This document shows, piece after piece, positions 13,519-20,431 of a DNA stretch of 20,431 bases; the first letter of the stretch is position 1; each line of letters begins with the position of its first letter. The stretch covers positions 1 to 20,431 of the forward strand of contig URQQ01000075.1 in assembly GCA_900549995.1 (NCBI GenBank). Direction: 5' to 3'. The notes under the pieces were generated by a model. The model searched no databases. It saw only the letters and a program-made list of their open reading frames with translations, and had not been told where the DNA came from. A program made the position numbers and the translations under genes. The DNA is from an uncultured Lachnospiraceae bacterium (GTDB lineage: Bacteria; Bacillota; Clostridia; Lachnospirales; Lachnospiraceae).

Positions 13519-15277
13519 GTTTCGGGACTGGATCCGGCACTTTGGCGTACAGATTTCCATCTTTTTTCTGGTCACCGGACTGGCAGTTATTTTGATTCTC
13601 AGCGGAGTCGTATATATGTTCTCAGCGAATCTTTTAAAAGATGAGACATTTTCCAAAACCCATGATCTTCTGGAAATGAGCGGTATTAACATTGCCACTT
13701 ACATCGCACGGGTAAAGGGTGAATCGAATGTCTTTGCAAGTGATCCGGCTCTTCACCAATATTTATCCGGTGATGACGAATCCCTCAGAAGCAGTCTCAT
13801 GTCACGTATTGACTCGTTACTGCAAAATGATACTAATATCCAATCAATCGTCGTTGTATCTAAGGATGGAAGAATTCTTTCGAATGAAGACAATCTTGAT
13901 ATGTCGGTGTCAAAAGATATGATGAAAGAAGACTGGTACATAGATTCTATACAAAATACAATGCCTGTTCTCACCGGTGCCCGGATGCAGAATTTTTCCC
14001 CTGACAAAGCCCACTGGGTTATCTCTGTCAGTACAGAAATCACAGGGGAAACCGGAGATAATCTCGGCGTTGTATTAATGGATATGGACTACAGTGTCAT
14101 CGAAGACCACTTGCGCACCCTGGAGCTTGGAATGGATGGCTATATATTTATTCTCAATGATAAGGGCGATCCGGTCTACCATAAAGATCCCAGCTATTTT
14201 TCTGATCCAGATAAACGTAACAAGCTTCTTAAGATACAGTCAGCCGGTGACAGGTATGATAAAAACACAAATATTCTTACTTATCAGACCAGCATAGAGA
14301 ACACTGGCTGGAACATGGTTGGTGTCGTGTCACTGGATACACTTAAAATGCTGGAGCATCAGCTTTTTGAGGCTGTAACACTGACCGGCGGCCTGCTCTT
14401 TTGTGCCGTACTACTCTTTGGCCTTCTCTTTACCAGACGTCTGTCTATTCCAATGACAGACTTGGAGCGTGGGATGCGTGAAATTGAAAAGCTGGCAGAA
14501 GTCAGCTTACGGAAAAACAGTTTCTACGAAATAGAACTGCTGACCGAAAACTATAATGAGATGATCCGCCGCATCAGGCAACTGATGGATGATCTGTCCG
14601 CAAAGGAAAGAACACTGCGTCAGGCAGAACTTAATGCCCTGATCAGTCAGATTAACCCTCACTTTCTATATAATACCCTGGATACAATCATATGGATGGC
14701 AGAATTTAATGACAGTACGAAGGTGATAGCCCTCACAAAATCATTGGCTGCTTTCTTCCGTCTGTCACTGAACGGCGGACGGGAGCTGGTCACTGTCGCA
14801 GATGAACTGGAACATGTCCGGCAGTATCTCTACATACAAAAAGAACGGTATGAAGATAAACTGAACTACGAAATTCATGCCAGTGAAGATCTTCTTGATT
14901 ATACCGTTCCTAAAATTATCCTTCAGCCGATCGTCGAAAACAGCATATACCATGGAATCAAACCGCTGAAAGGAAACGGGAAAATAACAGTCTGCGTAAA
15001 GGAAGAAAACGATAGTCTTATATTTACCGTAACCGACAATGGCGTCGGATTTGCTCCGGATTCCATGAAGGATCAAGAGCCTTCACATCCGGGCAGTGTG
15101 GGGCTTTCCAATGTAAATGAACGTCTCAGGCTTTACTATGGCGAAGGATACGGTGCAAAAATCCATTCCGCCCCCGGGGCTGGCTGTACCGTTAAGCTTA
15201 TCCTTGGAAAACAGACGGTGTATCGTTCAGATTCCCATGCCTCACGCAGTCTGCATTCTGCTCATACATTAAAGTAA
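13502..15277 (+). CDS. Sensor histidine kinase, YesM family
   Basis: 591 residues from the ATG at 13502, six bases after GGAGG and 17 bases inside the response regulator gene. A longer open frame from 13397 overlaps that gene much further and is not needed. Layout: transmembrane helix about 16-38, an extracellular Cache-like sensor (about 45-285, with SIVVVSKDGRILS and GYIFILNDKGDPVYH), a second helix about 292-312, HAMP, then the LytS/YesM His-kinase region SQINPHFLYNTLDTI with phospho-acceptor H387, and the ATPase domain with ILQPIVENSIYHG (N480), TDNGVGF (511-517) and VGLSNVNERL. It phosphorylates the adjacent regulator. The ligand of the Cache domain is unknown. A strong terminator follows. 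Confidence 0.94.
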   Translation: MKRTGKFRDWIRHFGVQISIFFLVTGLAVILILSGVVYMFSANLLKDETFSKTHDLLEMSGINIATYIARVKGESNVFASDPALHQYLSGDDESLRSSLMSRIDSLLQNDTNIQSIVVVSKDGRILSNEDNLDMSVSKDMMKEDWYIDSIQNTMPVLTGARMQNFSPDKAHWVISVSTEITGETGDNLGVVLMDMDYSVIEDHLRTLELGMDGYIFILNDKGDPVYHKDPSYFSDPDKRNKLLKIQSAGDRYDKNTNILTYQTSIENTGWNMVGVVSLDTLKMLEHQLFEAVTLTGGLLFCAVLLFGLLFTRRLSIPMTDLERGMREIEKLAEVSLRKNSFYEIELLTENYNEMIRRIRQLMDDLSAKERTLRQAELNALISQINPHFLYNTLDTIIWMAEFNDSTKVIALTKSLAAFFRLSLNGGRELVTVADELEHVRQYLYIQKERYEDKLNYEIHASEDLLDYTVPKIILQPIVENSIYHGIKPLKGNGKITVCVKEENDSLIFTVTDNGVGFAPDSMKDQEPSHPGSVGLSNVNERLRLYYGEGYGAKIHSAPGAGCTVKLILGKQTVYRSDSHASRSLHSAHTLK

Positions 15278-15370
15278 CTCCAGATGCTGTACGGGGCGGC
15301 GGCTCTGTCCCGTTCATTTATGTGAGGGTGAAAATATTCTGAAACTTTATTATATACATTGCTGATAACG

Positions 15371-15401
15371 CAGAAGGCGGCCGAAAGCCGCCTTCTGTTT
15401 C
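15371..15401 (+). terminator. Strong intrinsic terminator after the two-component genes
   Basis: A perfect 11-base G+C-rich stem, CAGAAGGCGGC (15371-15381) and GCCGCCTTCTG (15387-15397), encloses a CGAAA loop and is followed by TTTC. It sits in the 124-base gap between the convergent kinase and DUF3877-like genes. Confidence 0.88.
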
Positions 15402-15953
15402 TTAGATTAATTGACCGTAATCTTCCTTCGTAAACCGATGATAAATCGTATGCCCCATCTCCTCTTTGATGCAGTAATAATATTCATCCAATCCCTGTTC
15501 TGTAAAATACAGCACGTAGTCAAAATCCGTCCCCGGAGCCATCTTCTCACATCTGTAATCTCTGCCATACTTCGCAAACACCGCACATATTTCTTCCAGG
15601 CTGCAGTGAGGATGTTCCCTGAAAAGTCCTATGAACTCCGACAAAAACGGAGAATCCGGTATCTTTGTGTGTACATACTCTGCCCCCTGCTCTGACAGAA
15701 CAACCTCTGCTCTCCTGCCATGAAGAAAAAATTCGATCTCTCCAAAATCTTTACGGTAAATTTCAAATTCCCTGTTCAACGTCTCAATCAATTTTGCTGC
15801 ATCATTCCCATCAACTCCAAGAATAGCACCGAGAGATGAAATAGGATAATACAGCCGTACAGATTCCTTCACATAGCCAAGTTTTATCTGCGCCTCTTTG
15901 ATCTGGTCTATAATATTTTTCATTAATCTTTCTATTTTTTCGGTATTTATCAT
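15402..15953 (-). CDS. DUF3877-like protein, function unknown
   Basis: 183 residues, soluble, with no signal peptide or membrane helix. The N-terminus IIDQIKEAQIKLGYVKESVRLYYPISSL (14-41) recalls the Clostridial DUF3877 family, which has no known function; this is recognition by memory and not a search. The second half is acidic and rich in aromatic residues (LYFTEQGLDEYYYCIKEE, 148-165). AAAGGA lies nine bases before the ATG. It converges on the histidine kinase gene across the terminator at 15371-15401. Upstream on the same strand is a gene remnant (16005-16160), which may once have headed the same operon. Confidence 0.7.
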   Translation of the reverse strand: MINTEKIERLMKNIIDQIKEAQIKLGYVKESVRLYYPISSLGAILGVDGNDAAKLIETLNREFEIYRKDFGEIEFFLHGRRAEVVLSEQGAEYVHTKIPDSPFLSEFIGLFREHPHCSLEEICAVFAKYGRDYRCEKMAPGTDFDYVLYFTEQGLDEYYYCIKEEMGHTIYHRFTKEDYGQLI

Positions 15954-16004
15954 TTATAATATCCTTTCTCTGCCGACTGAGCACACTACATCACATGTTT
16001 GAAT

Positions 16005-16160
16005 CTAATCTGATTTAGACTTTCCTGGTCTCGCCAGCTCTCTGATTAATTTATCCTCAGAAGTCACCACGATTTTGGCATCTTGTATTTTAGTGCCCGT
16101 AAATCTGACCACATACTCGTCCTGATCCTCCTGTCTGCAAGAATAATATACATTATTTTA
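16005..16160 (-). pseudogene. C-terminal remnant of an unidentified gene
   Basis: On minus an open frame ends with a TAG at 16007-16005 and encodes protein-like sequence: DEYVVRFTGTKIQDAKIVVT, then SEDKLIRELARPGKSKSD. There is no start codon with a ribosome binding site in this frame; going upstream it runs into low-complexity A+T sequence and a stop. The composition looks like a real C-terminus. The family is not recognised. It may be the tail of a deleted gene upstream of the DUF3877-like gene. Confidence 0.35.
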
Positions 16161-16355
16161 ATTATATTGTGCAAGGCAGTTCAAAAAAACAGATTCTTTC
16201 CCTTGTACTTTCCTTTAGTTTAACACAAATAAATGCAGCCGTTTTATAATTTTCATAAATAAAAGACGAAGCCATCTTTTCTCTAAAGGCATCATCAGCT
16301 CATAATATGGATGTCAAGCAAAATTCCCTTATACCATTGCCTATAAAACTCTCTC
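16161..16355. other. Non-coding A+T-rich spacer upstream of tetR
   Basis: With the remnant just before it, this makes about 480 bases between the DUF3877-like start and the tetR start without a good gene. I see no hairpin or repeat here. An open frame from 16307 is continuous with tetR but lies upstream of the tetR promoter. Confidence 0.4.
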
Positions 16356-16396
16356 TTGACACAGAGAATTTAATGTGTAACAATTGTTATGTAACA
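16356..16396 (+). promoter_or_regulatory. tetR promoter with overlapping palindromic operator
   Basis: A consensus TTGACA (16356-16361) is followed after 17 bases by AACAAT (16379-16384). The perfect 12-base palindrome TAACAATTGTTA (16378-16389) covers the -10 box, and the heptamer TGTAACA occurs at 16376-16382 and again at 16390-16396. This layout suggests autorepression by the TetR-family protein encoded directly downstream. Confidence 0.6.
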
Positions 16397-16435
16397 TATG
16401 TATTTAAACAATCGTTGATGGAAAGTGAACCTATT

Positions 16436-17017
16436 ATGCCACCTAAAGCAAAACTAACAAAAGAAATGATTTTGAACATTGTAATGGACATTACAAGGAA
16501 AACGGGATTTGAAACTGTAAATGCGAGGAATATTGCAAATCAACTGCACTGCTCCACCCGGCCGATTTTTACTTGTTATGAAAACATGGAGGAATTAAAA
16601 AAAGAATTTCTGGCCTTTGCATATGAATACTATGAACAGTACGTTGACAACTATCGCAATTCTGTAAATGTCAGTCCTCATTTAATTCTTCCGCTTTCAT
16701 ACATTGAATTTGCTCAAGAAGAACCTGATTTATTTAAGCTGTTATTCGTAAACGATTTAGATTTGGAAATGACTGAGGCTAAAGATTTTTATAAAGAAAT
16801 TGATAACGAAAAAAAGGCAGAACATTTTTCAACTGCCATTGGAGTAGACCTGGAACGCGCAAAAGTGATATTCTTAGACCTGTTCCTTTATACTCATGGC
16901 ATAGCCGTTTTAACAGCTGCCAAAAAAATTAAATTAGATAGAAACAGTTCTGAAAAAATGCTGTCAAATATATTAACGGCCTTTATAAGGCAGGAAAAAC
17001 CGGATTGGAATTTATAA
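16436..17017 (+). CDS. TetR-family transcriptional regulator
   Basis: 193 residues from the ATG at 16436 (MPPKAKLTKEMILNI), the usual TetR N-terminus. The open frame extends back to 16307, but the promoter at 16356-16384 lies inside that extension; ATG 16418 is an alternative start. The helix-turn-helix is FETVNARNIANQLHCSTRPI followed by FTCYENMEELKKEF. The C-terminal ligand domain (about 70-190) is helical and unassigned. The ribosome binding site is weak (GGAAAGTGA). The gene is followed after 39 bases by a methyltransferase with its own good ribosome binding site, and the two are probably co-transcribed. The ligand is unknown. Confidence 0.87.
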   Translation: MPPKAKLTKEMILNIVMDITRKTGFETVNARNIANQLHCSTRPIFTCYENMEELKKEFLAFAYEYYEQYVDNYRNSVNVSPHLILPLSYIEFAQEEPDLFKLLFVNDLDLEMTEAKDFYKEIDNEKKAEHFSTAIGVDLERAKVIFLDLFLYTHGIAVLTAAKKIKLDRNSSEKMLSNILTAFIRQEKPDWNL

Positions 17018-17056
17018 TTTTGCTACTTATTAACACACATAAAGGAGCGTGATATT

Positions 17057-17854
17057 GTGAAAACAAACCAATACCTGATTGACTTTTACACTCATTATGA
17101 TGAAGATAACCGGCTGGCGTTAAGACATGGATCCGTGGAGTTCCTCACCACGATGAGATATATTGAAAAATATCTTAACTCCGGTGACCATATACTTGAA
17201 ATCGGTGCCGGAACCGGCAGGTATTCCCATGCGCTGGCACGTCAGGGATACGCTGTTGATGCAGTAGAATTAGTAGATCATAATATAGAAATATTCCGTC
17301 AAAACACCCTTCCTAATGAAAATATATCTATTACCCAGGGAAACGCTATGGATTTGTCTTATTTCCCTGACAATCACTATGATATTACACTGCTGTTAGG
17401 ACCGCTCTATCATCTTTATAGCACAGAAGATAAACGACAGGCTTTGCGCGAGGCAATTCGCGTAACCAAACCAGGCGGCGTCATTTTTGCAGCCTATGTT
17501 ATATCTGATGGCTGTCTTCTCGACGAAGGGTTCAAGCGCGCTAATATCAGTGTTACAGAATATATCAAAAAAGGCTTGATTGACCCTACGACATTTGCCG
17601 CCAACTCCAAGCCAGAGAATTTATTTGAACTTGTCCGAAAAGAAGATATTGATGAACTGATGTCTACATTTCACGTAGCCCGCCTACATTATGTAGCTTC
17701 AGATGGCTGTGCATTATTTATGCGTGAAGCAATTGATACAATGGACAATGATACATTTGAATTGTATATGAAATACCATTTTGCTACTTGTGAGCGCGAA
17801 GATTTATCAGGTGTTACAAGCCATGCGATTGATATTTTCAAAAAATATTTTTAA
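17057..17854 (+). CDS. Class I SAM-dependent methyltransferase
   Basis: 265 residues starting at a GTG, supported by AAAGGAG nine bases upstream. SAM-binding motif I is HILEIGAGTGRYSHAL (45-60), with E48 to G54 as the glycine-rich loop. Motif II follows as VDAVELVD, then GNAMDLSYF, motif IV YDITLLLGPLYHL and motif VI TKPGGVIFAAYV. The fold is that of small-molecule methyltransferases (UbiE/Methyltransf_11-like). The acceptor cannot be inferred. It is next to a TetR regulator, which may sense the substrate or product. A terminator hairpin follows four bases after the stop. Confidence 0.9.
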   Translation: MKTNQYLIDFYTHYDEDNRLALRHGSVEFLTTMRYIEKYLNSGDHILEIGAGTGRYSHALARQGYAVDAVELVDHNIEIFRQNTLPNENISITQGNAMDLSYFPDNHYDITLLLGPLYHLYSTEDKRQALREAIRVTKPGGVIFAAYVISDGCLLDEGFKRANISVTEYIKKGLIDPTTFAANSKPENLFELVRKEDIDELMSTFHVARLHYVASDGCALFMREAIDTMDNDTFELYMKYHFATCEREDLSGVTSHAIDIFKKYF

Positions 17855-17857
17855 AAA

Positions 17858-17899
17858 TGCAGCCGCAGTATGATTTCAGTCAATCATATTACGGCTGCA
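17858..17899. terminator. Bidirectional terminator between methyltransferase and NuoF-like genes
   Basis: An 18-base imperfect stem with outer arms TGCAGCCG (17858-17865) and CGGCTGCA (17892-17899), and inner arms around TATGATT/AATCATA. On minus it is followed by TTTTTAAAAATATTTTTT, a good U-rich tail for the downstream end of the NuoF-like operon. On plus the tail CTGTTTCATT is weaker. Confidence 0.75.
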
Positions 17900-17979
17900 C
17901 TGTTTCATTATTATATATATCATCCGGATATTTGCCAGGGAACTGTTTTACTCTCGCAGTATCCTCCTGCTATTTTCTG

Positions 17980-19179
17980 CTATCGCCTGAATCTTCCTAC
18001 TTTAGTCAATTTGTCTGGCAGTTTCGGTAATTTCCCAGACGTCTTGATAATCGCCTCCTCTGGGCAGACTGTAATGCATTTCCCGCAGCGGTCACAATCA
18101 AAATCATCAATCATATGAATGAACCTGGCTTTGCCTTCAATACAATCCTGCTCACATACATCCATACATTCACCGCACCCGGTACAACGCTTAGGATCAA
18201 TGAAAACGGTCTCAGTTGCAAAGCATACTCCTGCCGGGCACTCTTTCTTCTTATAATGTGCTGCATATTCACTCTTAAATAATGCAACTGCGCTCAATGC
18301 AATCTCCGCAGCAGTCTGTCCCATCGTACATGGTGTTGAAAATGCCATTGCCTGACCAATCTCCTCTGTAATTGCGAGATACTCTTCATTGCCTTTGCCA
18401 TTCTTAATATCCTGATGCATGGCCTGAAGCTGTAATAATCCTTCACGGCAGAATACACACTTTCCACAGCTTTGTTTTCTTGACGCCGTCAATTTCTTTT
18501 CTGTCTCCGATAGGATACAGTCTTTCTCCCTGAAAACACGAAGTACTCCATTATCGATATGTGCCTCTGCAACCGTCATGTCAGCAATTGCCTCCGGCAG
18601 ATAGTACCGATACCCGGCAAGCACTGCTTTGGCGCCGCTTAGGTCAGCCACATCGGAGACTTTAGTATTGCCGTTTACCTTCTGCAATGGGGCACCGTTT
18701 ACCGAGATAAACACGCTGTCTTCATAACTGCCTGCAAATGCATCCGCCAGATTTGCTGCCGTGACAATATGCAGAACCGCCGAACCTTGACTGGCTCTTA
18801 CATCGACAATTCCCATAACCACTTCAATACCGGCTTCTGCTGCCGCATCCTTTATGACATCCGCCGTCTGTGTATCTCCTTCCGGAATCTGAAGGATCAT
18901 CCGTGATGCTCCGATTGCGTGTGCCGCAATTTTCATTCCTGTCATCACCTTCTCCGGATCTGCTCTTAACACTTCCACCAAAACAGCATCGGTATCTGCA
19001 TTATCCAGCGCCGCAACCACGCCAGGCTCTTTTGCCTTCTCTTGCGCTTCAGCAGCGGCGGCAGCGAAACAGTCACTCAATTTCTCATTACGAAGGGCAT
19101 ATTCCGTCAAATCAAGTGCTGCAATTTGCCTGAGTACTTCTTCGCTGCTCATTTTCTCTGCATTTCCAATCGCACTCAT
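17980..19179 (-). CDS. NuoF-like iron-sulfur protein with C-terminal 2x[4Fe-4S] ferredoxin domain
   Basis: 399 residues. Residues about 65-220 resemble the NuoF/HydB core (VMTGMKIAAHAIGASRMILQ; the soluble-ligand-binding beta-grasp region ISVNGAPLQKVNG), but I see neither the GRGGAGFPTG loop nor the NADEGEPG segment that bind FMN and NADH in true NuoF. The iron-sulfur site is intact: SCGKCVFCREG with C238, C241, C244 and the distal C284 in STPCTMGQ. The C-terminus has two ferredoxin clusters: C332, C335, C338, C342 and C362, C365, C368, C372. It is thus an electron relay that probably receives electrons from the GltD-like flavoprotein encoded three bases upstream. AAGGAGG lies nine bases before the ATG. 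Related pairs occur in Clostridial hydrogenase and other bifurcating complexes. Confidence 0.82.
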   Translation of the reverse strand: MSAIGNAEKMSSEEVLRQIAALDLTEYALRNEKLSDCFAAAAAEAQEKAKEPGVVAALDNADTDAVLVEVLRADPEKVMTGMKIAAHAIGASRMILQIPEGDTQTADVIKDAAAEAGIEVVMGIVDVRASQGSAVLHIVTAANLADAFAGSYEDSVFISVNGAPLQKVNGNTKVSDVADLSGAKAVLAGYRYYLPEAIADMTVAEAHIDNGVLRVFREKDCILSETEKKLTASRKQSCGKCVFCREGLLQLQAMHQDIKNGKGNEEYLAITEEIGQAMAFSTPCTMGQTAAEIALSAVALFKSEYAAHYKKKECPAGVCFATETVFIDPKRCTGCGECMDVCEQDCIEGKARFIHMIDDFDCDRCGKCITVCPEEAIIKTSGKLPKLPDKLTKVGRFRR

Positions 19180-19182
19180 CTC

Positions 19183-20431
19183 TTATCCCTCCTTATTCTC
19201 TGAGAAATCACCCCAGGTTGTCGGCCTGGCAATCTGAAGCCGCAGGTCACACTGCAGACAACGTCCGGCTTCTGCACAGATATCATCGTCGCTGATCCCA
19301 TGATCATATAAGTCAAAGTTGTGACAACGCAGTTTTGGCGCATCAACTTGTGTAAATTTTTTCTCCTGATAGCCAAACCCCGGGCATTCCCCGATATATG
19401 GATCCACTTCCTGTACCGGTGCAAGTACTTCAGAAATGTCACCATCACCGCCAAGATACTGATCCATCTGGCTTGCCGCCTCACGGCCGGACTCGATGGC
19501 CATGATCACTGATTTTGTACCATAGATCGCATCCCCTGCGGCAAAAATCCCTGCCACAGAAGTCATCTTGTCAGCTGTCAAATCATTGACTGTAATACTG
19601 TTTCCACGCCCAAGTTTAAGTCCTGCATCCGCCGTGATATCCGGCCTTTGGCCAACTGCAAAGATAACGGTGTCGGCATCGATATGATGCTCTGATCCTT
19701 CCTCTTTCTCTATGACGGCACGACGGTTTTCATCAAATGTAAATGATTTTACGTTCATGAAATCAACACCGGTAACTTTCCCATCACCAGTAATTCTTTC
19801 AAATGTCCGGGCAGGATGTACCAAAATCCCCTCTTCCTGCGCCTGCACAATTTCTTCCTCATCAGCCGTCATAGCCTCTCTCGCCTCAAGGCACGCGAGA
19901 TGAATTTCCTCTGCGCCTAACCGCTTTGCTGTTCTGGCACAGTCAAACGCTACATTACCTCCGCCAAGAACAATAATTCTCCTGCCCATACCGGTTTCTT
20001 TCCCCATACTTGCATTTCTCAGGAAATCTGCATTCAGAATCACTCCTTCACAGTCATTTCCTTCCATCGGCAGACAGACACCTGCATGTCCGCCGATTGT
20101 CATCAGTACGGCATCATAATCATCCAATAATTCAACCGGCTTTTCAACCTTTGTGTTCACTTGTATTTTAACACCTTGTTCCGCAATTACGGCCGCCTCG
20201 GCAGCGATGATTTCTCGTGGAAGACGGTAAGAAGGAATTCCGTAAGCCATCATCCCGCCCACGGTAGGAAGTGCTTCCTTCAGAGTCACATCATGTCCCT
20301 GTTTTCTTAAATAGTAAGCTGCTGTCAGGCCGGCAGGTCCGCCGCCCACAACACAGACCTTTTTTCCGGTGTCCGCAAGCTGTTTTCCCCTGCCCCTCCA
20401 TACAGAACCTGTGTCATAGTCTGCCGCGTAA
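19183..20431 (-). CDS. GltD-like NAD(P)H/FAD oxidoreductase subunit (5' end outside window)
   Basis: At least 415 residues in frame to the right edge, so the start and the expected N-terminal iron-sulfur domain are missing. The frame runs through VCVVGGGPAGLTAAYYLRKQ (the FAD-binding GxGxxG), then GGMMAYGIPSYRLP, the second dinucleotide site IIVLGGGNVAFDCARTAKRL for NADPH, VIFAVGQRPD and GIFAAGDA, which closes the FAD site. This is the order of the glutamate synthase small subunit and of the related NfnB and hydrogenase-associated flavoproteins. A C-terminal CLQCDLR motif adds two cysteines. It is followed after three bases by the NuoF-like gene, so the two are one operon. Lack of a neighbouring gltA (large subunit) in view argues against glutamate synthase, but the window ends here. 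Confidence 0.88.
   Translation of the reverse strand, partial: YAADYDTGSVWRGRGKQLADTGKKVCVVGGGPAGLTAAYYLRKQGHDVTLKEALPTVGGMMAYGIPSYRLPREIIAAEAAVIAEQGVKIQVNTKVEKPVELLDDYDAVLMTIGGHAGVCLPMEGNDCEGVILNADFLRNASMGKETGMGRRIIVLGGGNVAFDCARTAKRLGAEEIHLACLEAREAMTADEEEIVQAQEEGILVHPARTFERITGDGKVTGVDFMNVKSFTFDENRRAVIEKEEGSEHHIDADTVIFAVGQRPDITADAGLKLGRGNSITVNDLTADKMTSVAGIFAAGDAIYGTKSVIMAIESGREAASQMDQYLGGDGDISEVLAPVQEVDPYIGECPGFGYQEKKFTQVDAPKLRCHNFDLYDHGISDDDICAEAGRCLQCDLRLQIARPTTWGDFSENKEG

Noticed and set aside
16307..16435. Start of the TetR gene at 16307.
   Set aside because: The strong promoter TTGACA-17-AACAAT lies inside this extension, and MPPKAKLTKEM is a typical TetR N-terminus.

Overview
The window looks like chromosomal DNA of a low-to-mid GC anaerobic Firmicute, most likely a gut Lachnospiraceae-type Clostridium. 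This is inferred from strong AGGAGG-type ribosome binding sites, YesN/YesM-type two-component genes, a DUF3877-like protein, a class M sirtuin with its macrodomain, and a GltD-like/NuoF-like ferredoxin oxidoreductase pair. No rRNA, tRNA, CRISPR array, transposase, integrase or phage structural gene is visible.

Layout from left to right. (1) 1-1986: a possible divergent gene cut by the left edge, then a Y-family DNA polymerase (dinB-like) and an SRAP/HMCES-type abasic-site-binding protein, both on +. (2) 1987-5801: a strikingly A+T-rich two-gene operon on the minus strand, hamA-hamB, which I read as a Hachiman anti-phage system (DUF1837 PD-(D/E)xK nuclease plus DEAH helicase). It has its own promoter and terminator. 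(3) 5802-6194: a gene-poor spacer holding a LexA-like palindrome and an 18-codon candidate ORF. (4) 6195-9058: flavodoxin, a 3'-truncated cupin and an aldo/keto reductase on minus, divergent from a LysR regulator. (5) 9053-10775: a minus-strand operon of zinc-type macrodomain hydrolase and class M sirtuin (SirTM), an ADP-ribosylation writer/eraser pair. (6) 11021-12679: an HxlR regulator that has lost its start codon, then a lipoprotein MsrA-MsrB fusion with a second internal start. (7) 12739-15401: a YesN-type response regulator and YesM-type histidine kinase, ending at a strong terminator. (8) 15402-16160: a DUF3877-like gene and a gene remnant on minus. (9) 16356-17899: a TetR regulator with a palindromic operator, and a SAM methyltransferase. 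(10) 17980-20431: on minus, a GltD-like flavoprotein cut by the right edge and a NuoF-like iron-sulfur protein.

Functional themes. The left third concerns genome integrity: translesion synthesis, abasic-site handling and a nuclease-helicase defence system with a candidate SOS operator nearby. The middle concerns redox and electrophile stress: flavodoxin, aldo/keto reductase, HxlR, methionine sulfoxide repair, and SirTM/macrodomain, whose relatives elsewhere are linked to oxidative stress. The right end is electron transfer, probably part of a larger operon beyond the window (for example an electron-bifurcating hydrogenase or related oxidoreductase).

The most interesting points are the Hachiman operon with a LexA-like box upstream, the SirTM-macrodomain pair without its usual lipoylation partners in view, the dual-start msrAB gene, the start-less hxlR beside a near-perfect palindrome, and the NuoF-like subunit lacking flavin/NADH motifs. 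I did not find a clearly new system. Most of the loci are recognisable families in unusual arrangements.
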